A DNA stretch of 6,531 nt from assembly GCA_964364885.1 (NCBI GenBank), contig CAYIOA010000044.1, forward strand, positions 1 to 6,531. Reading direction: 5' to 3'. The position numbers and the translations under genes were made by a program. Positions 5,346 to 6,531 of this stretch are shown here, piece after piece. Each line of letters starts with the position of its first letter. Position 1 is the stretch's first letter. The notes beneath the pieces are model-generated. The model was not told the DNA's origin, did no database searches, and saw only the letters and a list, made by a program, of their open reading frames with translations. Source of the stretch: UBA73 sp964364885. GTDB taxonomy: Archaea > Nanobdellota > Nanobdellia > Pacearchaeales > GW2011-AR1.

Positions 5346-5783
5346 TTATAAATGAACCATATCATTTATATCAAACCCATTATTTCTTCCATTAATATAC
5401 TCAGGTATTTGGTAAAACTTGCATCCTATTTCTTTAGCAGGAACAATATCTGTATCATAATCATCTCCGATAAAAAGCAATTTATTAGGCTCAATCATAA
5501 AAGTTGACAAAACTCTCCTAAGATTCTTTGGCTCTCCTAATCTTCCCAGCCTAAAGATCATGCCATTAAAATATTCTAAATCAACTCCGCTGTCGCACAA
5601 GTCAATATTAGCAAGCTCAATATCACGGTCAGATACAGCACAAAGATCAATCCCTCTATTTTTGCAAGTTTCTAAGAACTTATCCAAACCCTTCCTAAAA
5701 GGAAACTCACCCTGATGATCCTCGTTGGCAATCATTGTGCCATAAACGTCCAATGCAACAACCTTTATTGAACTCAAATCCAT
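5346..5783 (-). CDS. Small capless HAD-superfamily hydrolase
   Basis: A 145-residue haloacid-dehalogenase-fold protein. Motif I is LDVYGTM with nucleophile Asp12. Motif II is Ser51 in AVSDRD. Motif III is probably Lys86 in GEPKNL. Motif IV is IGDDYDTD with Asp107/Asp108 and Asp112 for Mg2+. The short spacing between motifs I and II (39 residues) and between II and III (35) leaves no room for a C1 or C2 cap, so it should be a C0-type enzyme acting on exposed or large substrates. The usual Asp two residues after the nucleophile is Tyr14, the DxYGT form known from haloacid dehalogenases; phosphatase activity is therefore uncertain. It has no signal peptide and is probably cytoplasmic. The ATG is one base after the stop of the upstream secreted-protein gene and has an excellent Shine-Dalgarno, so the two are co-transcribed. 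The substrate cannot be named. Confidence 0.88.
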   Translation of the reverse strand: MDLSSIKVVALDVYGTMIANEDHQGEFPFRKGLDKFLETCKNRGIDLCAVSDRDIELANIDLCDSGVDLEYFNGMIFRLGRLGEPKNLRRVLSTFMIEPNKLLFIGDDYDTDIVPAKEIGCKFYQIPEYINGRNNGFDINDMVHL

Positions 5784-5784
5784 T

Positions 5785-6237
5785 TTAGTATCTCCAGTTG
5801 TAATATCCTAAACTTGAATCATAGACTGGTTTGTAATAATAATTATAAGTTGGATTAACTCCGTCAATCCTGTAATCATAAGCATATTTATTTCTCCAAT
5901 TTGAAGCAGAAGTATCTTTATTATCATCGCCAAAAGCCTTCCCAGTTGTTTTTCCTGCAACAATATCATACCTGTCATTATACGAGCTATCAATAAACCT
6001 AACAGCTCTCATCTTCTGGAAATATGCTCTGTCATGACGATAATGCGAACGATAGTCATCAAAAGAGTAATAAAATTCTCCTCCATGAAGATTATCGTAA
6101 TGATATACTAAATGTGGAGAGTCATAATGATATCTATAAACATAATGATTGGCAGAGACTAAGTTCAAAAGTGCAATTAAAGCGAGAATTCCAAATATGC
6201 CAAAATAAAATTCTCTTCTTATTTTACAAGATGCCAT
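5785..6237 (-). CDS. Secreted Tyr/His/Asp-rich protein of unknown function
   Basis: A 150-residue protein of no recognised family. The N-terminus is a signal peptide or signal anchor: basic KIRR, hydrophobic FYFGIFGILALIALLNL, then VSA with likely cleavage before Asn30. The mature part of about 121 residues has 24 tyrosines (about 20%) and no Cys. Residues 31-70 are dense in His, Tyr and Asp, with seven His, for example YRYHYD, LVYHYDN and RSHYRHD; this could bind metal or be a low-complexity adhesive segment. A more ordinary, Lys/Asp-containing stretch follows (71-115). The tail is Tyr-rich (YNYYYKPVYD, ending GYYNWRY). It is first in an operon with the HAD gene. A TATA box about 25 bases upstream and no Shine-Dalgarno indicate a leaderless start at 6237. 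Its composition resembles that of the protein at 4702-5103, but no alignable stretch is evident. Confidence 0.85.
   Translation of the reverse strand: MASCKIRREFYFGIFGILALIALLNLVSANHYVYRYHYDSPHLVYHYDNLHGGEFYYSFDDYRSHYRHDRAYFQKMRAVRFIDSSYNDRYDIVAGKTTGKAFGDDNKDTSASNWRNKYAYDYRIDGVNPTYNYYYKPVYDSSLGYYNWRY
5792..5795 (-). promoter_or_regulatory. Shine-Dalgarno for the HAD hydrolase gene
   Basis: On the minus strand GGAG, within TGGAGA, ends 8 bases before the ATG at 5783. It lies inside the last codons of the upstream reading frame. It supports the chosen start and translational coupling of the two cistrons. Confidence 0.75.
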
Positions 6238-6257
6238 ATAATTCAGGATAGAAATCG

Positions 6258-6273
6258 CTTTTTAAGTCTTCCG
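6258..6273 (-). promoter_or_regulatory. Promoter of the secreted-protein/HAD operon
   Basis: The minus strand reads CGGAAGAC then TTAAAAAG, a purine-rich BRE-like segment plus an A/T box. Its centre, near 6262, is 25 bases from the ATG at 6237, which predicts a leaderless transcript. A second A/T box further upstream (the complement of 6295-6304) could also act in this direction but would leave a leader of about 35-40 bases. Confidence 0.55.
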
Positions 6274-6294
6274 ATAACACCCCCAAAGATAAAA

Positions 6295-6304
6295 CTTTAA
6301 AAAC
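6295..6304 (+). promoter_or_regulatory. TATA box for tRNA-Asp
   Basis: CTTTAAAAAC is preceded by the A-rich AAAGATAAAA, a BRE-like segment. It is centred about 27-28 bases upstream of the first tRNA base, as usual for archaeal tRNA genes. The intergenic region (6238-6326) therefore carries two back-to-back promoters. Confidence 0.65.
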
Positions 6305-6326
6305 TATTGTAAACAAATTCTAATAT

Positions 6327-6398
6327 GCCTTGGTAGTTTAGTGGCTAAAACACGTCCCTGTCGCGGACGAGTCCCGGGTTCGATTCCCGGTCAGGGCG
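6327..6398 (+). tRNA. tRNA-Asp (anticodon GTC)
   Basis: A full cloverleaf of 72 bases without encoded CCA. The acceptor stem GCCTTGG (6327-6333) pairs with TCAGGGC (6391-6397) with two G-U pairs. The D stem is GTTT/AAAC (6336-6339, 6348-6351). The anticodon stem is CGTCC/GGACG with loop CTGTCGC, anticodon GTC at 6360-6362. The T stem is CCGGG/CCCGG with loop TTCGATT. The discriminator G at 6398 is the expected identity base for aspartate. The sequence is of archaeal type rather than bacterial. No intron is present. Confidence 0.97.
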
Positions 6399-6401
6399 TT
6401 T

Positions 6402-6420
6402 ATGGGATTTTCAATCCCAT
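6402..6420 (+). terminator. Hairpin 3 bases after tRNA-Asp, possible terminator or processing element
   Basis: ATGGGATT (6402-6409) and AATCCCAT (6413-6420) are perfect arms around a TTC loop, starting 3 bases beyond the discriminator base. T runs (6399-6401 and 6408-6411) are short. It could mark the 3' end of the tRNA precursor, or belong to the hairpin-rich stretch that follows. Confidence 0.45.
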
Positions 6421-6429
6421 CAAATTCCG

Positions 6430-6491
6430 ATGAGTTGTGCATACGCAGACAAGATGAACGAAGTGAATTCATTTTTAGTTTTTGAACTCAT
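6430..6491. repeat. Nested inverted repeats downstream of tRNA
   Basis: The outer arms ATGAGTT (6430-6436) and AACTCAT (6485-6491) enclose an inner hairpin, AAGATGAA (6451-6458) with TTCATTTT (6468-6475), 8 bp including one G-T pair and a 9-base loop. No convincing reading frame lies in 6399-6531. The arms are short and A/T-rich, so RNA folding here is less certain than at 5195-5343. Confidence 0.35.
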
Positions 6492-6493
6492 AG

Positions 6494-6514
6494 AAACTTT
6501 TTTCTAAAAAGTTT
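6494..6514. repeat. A/T-rich hairpin, 9-bp stem with 3-base loop
   Basis: AAACTTTTT (6494-6502) and AAAAAGTTT (6506-6514) are perfect arms around TCT. The run of six T on the + strand (6498-6503) could terminate transcription. It shares the long-stem, three-base-loop form with H2 and the hairpin at 6402-6420. The window ends 17 bases later with no further feature visible. Confidence 0.5.
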
Positions 6515-6531
6515 GTATTTCTGGTTCCCGG

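Noticed and set aside
5808..5993. Ile/Met-rich minus-strand 61-codon frame inside the 5785-6237 gene
   Set aside because: It is out of frame with a gene that has a signal peptide, promoter and coupled neighbour. The hydrophobic composition is an artefact of AT-rich repeats.
6024..6251. Plus-strand 75-codon frame antisense to the Tyr/His-rich protein gene
   Set aside because: It has no promoter or ribosome site, and its His/Asn-rich composition is that expected from the complement of the real gene.
6523..6531. GGTTCCCGG at the window end resembling the tRNA T-arm (6382-6390), a possible att-type duplication
   Set aside because: Only 7-8 bases match and the window ends there; this is well within chance and no integrase is present.

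Overview
This window looks like a piece of an archaeal chromosome, most likely from an AT-rich, compact DPANN-type lineage such as Woesearchaeota or Pacearchaeota. The lineage is an inference from style, not from a marker tree. The evidence for Archaea is direct. BRE/TATA-like promoters sit 24-28 bases upstream of start codons or of the tRNA, so several transcripts should be leaderless. The tRNA-Asp is of archaeal type and lacks an encoded CCA. No bacterial -35/-10 promoters stand out. The largest genes nevertheless encode DNA gyrase, an enzyme of bacterial origin that some archaea acquired.

Layout. Bases 1-128 are a promoter region with two TATA candidates and short inverted repeats. gyrB (129-2042, +) and gyrA (2075-4591, +) form an operon with a 32-base gap and a Shine-Dalgarno-like AGGTAA before gyrA. 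Together they make the A2B2 enzyme that introduces negative supercoils. Both active sites look intact. GyrA has a valine at the classical quinolone-resistance serine, a GyrA box lacking one basic residue, and a charged N-terminal extension. A 110-base convergent gap follows. It holds two interlocked 10-bp inverted repeats with the topology of an H-type pseudoknot, and a T-rich tract.

The right third is on the minus strand. Reading leftward, a gene for a Tyr/His-rich secreted protein (6237-5785) is followed one base later by a small capless HAD-superfamily hydrolase gene (5783-5346), whose Shine-Dalgarno lies inside the end of the upstream gene. Then come 149 bases packed with four strong hairpins (5195-5343), a T-rich tract, a near-perfect archaeal promoter, and a gene for a second, Tyr/Gly/Ser-rich secreted protein (5103-4702). 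Divergent from the secreted-protein/HAD pair is tRNA-Asp(GTC) (6327-6398, +) with its own TATA box. It is followed by another hairpin-rich non-coding stretch that runs to the window end.

The least explained parts are the hairpin cluster at 5195-5343, where two hairpins share an apex but have covarying stems and several arms can pair alternatively; the interlocked repeats after gyrA; and the two unrelated-looking tyrosine-rich secreted proteins. No CRISPR array, transposase, integrase or phage gene is visible.
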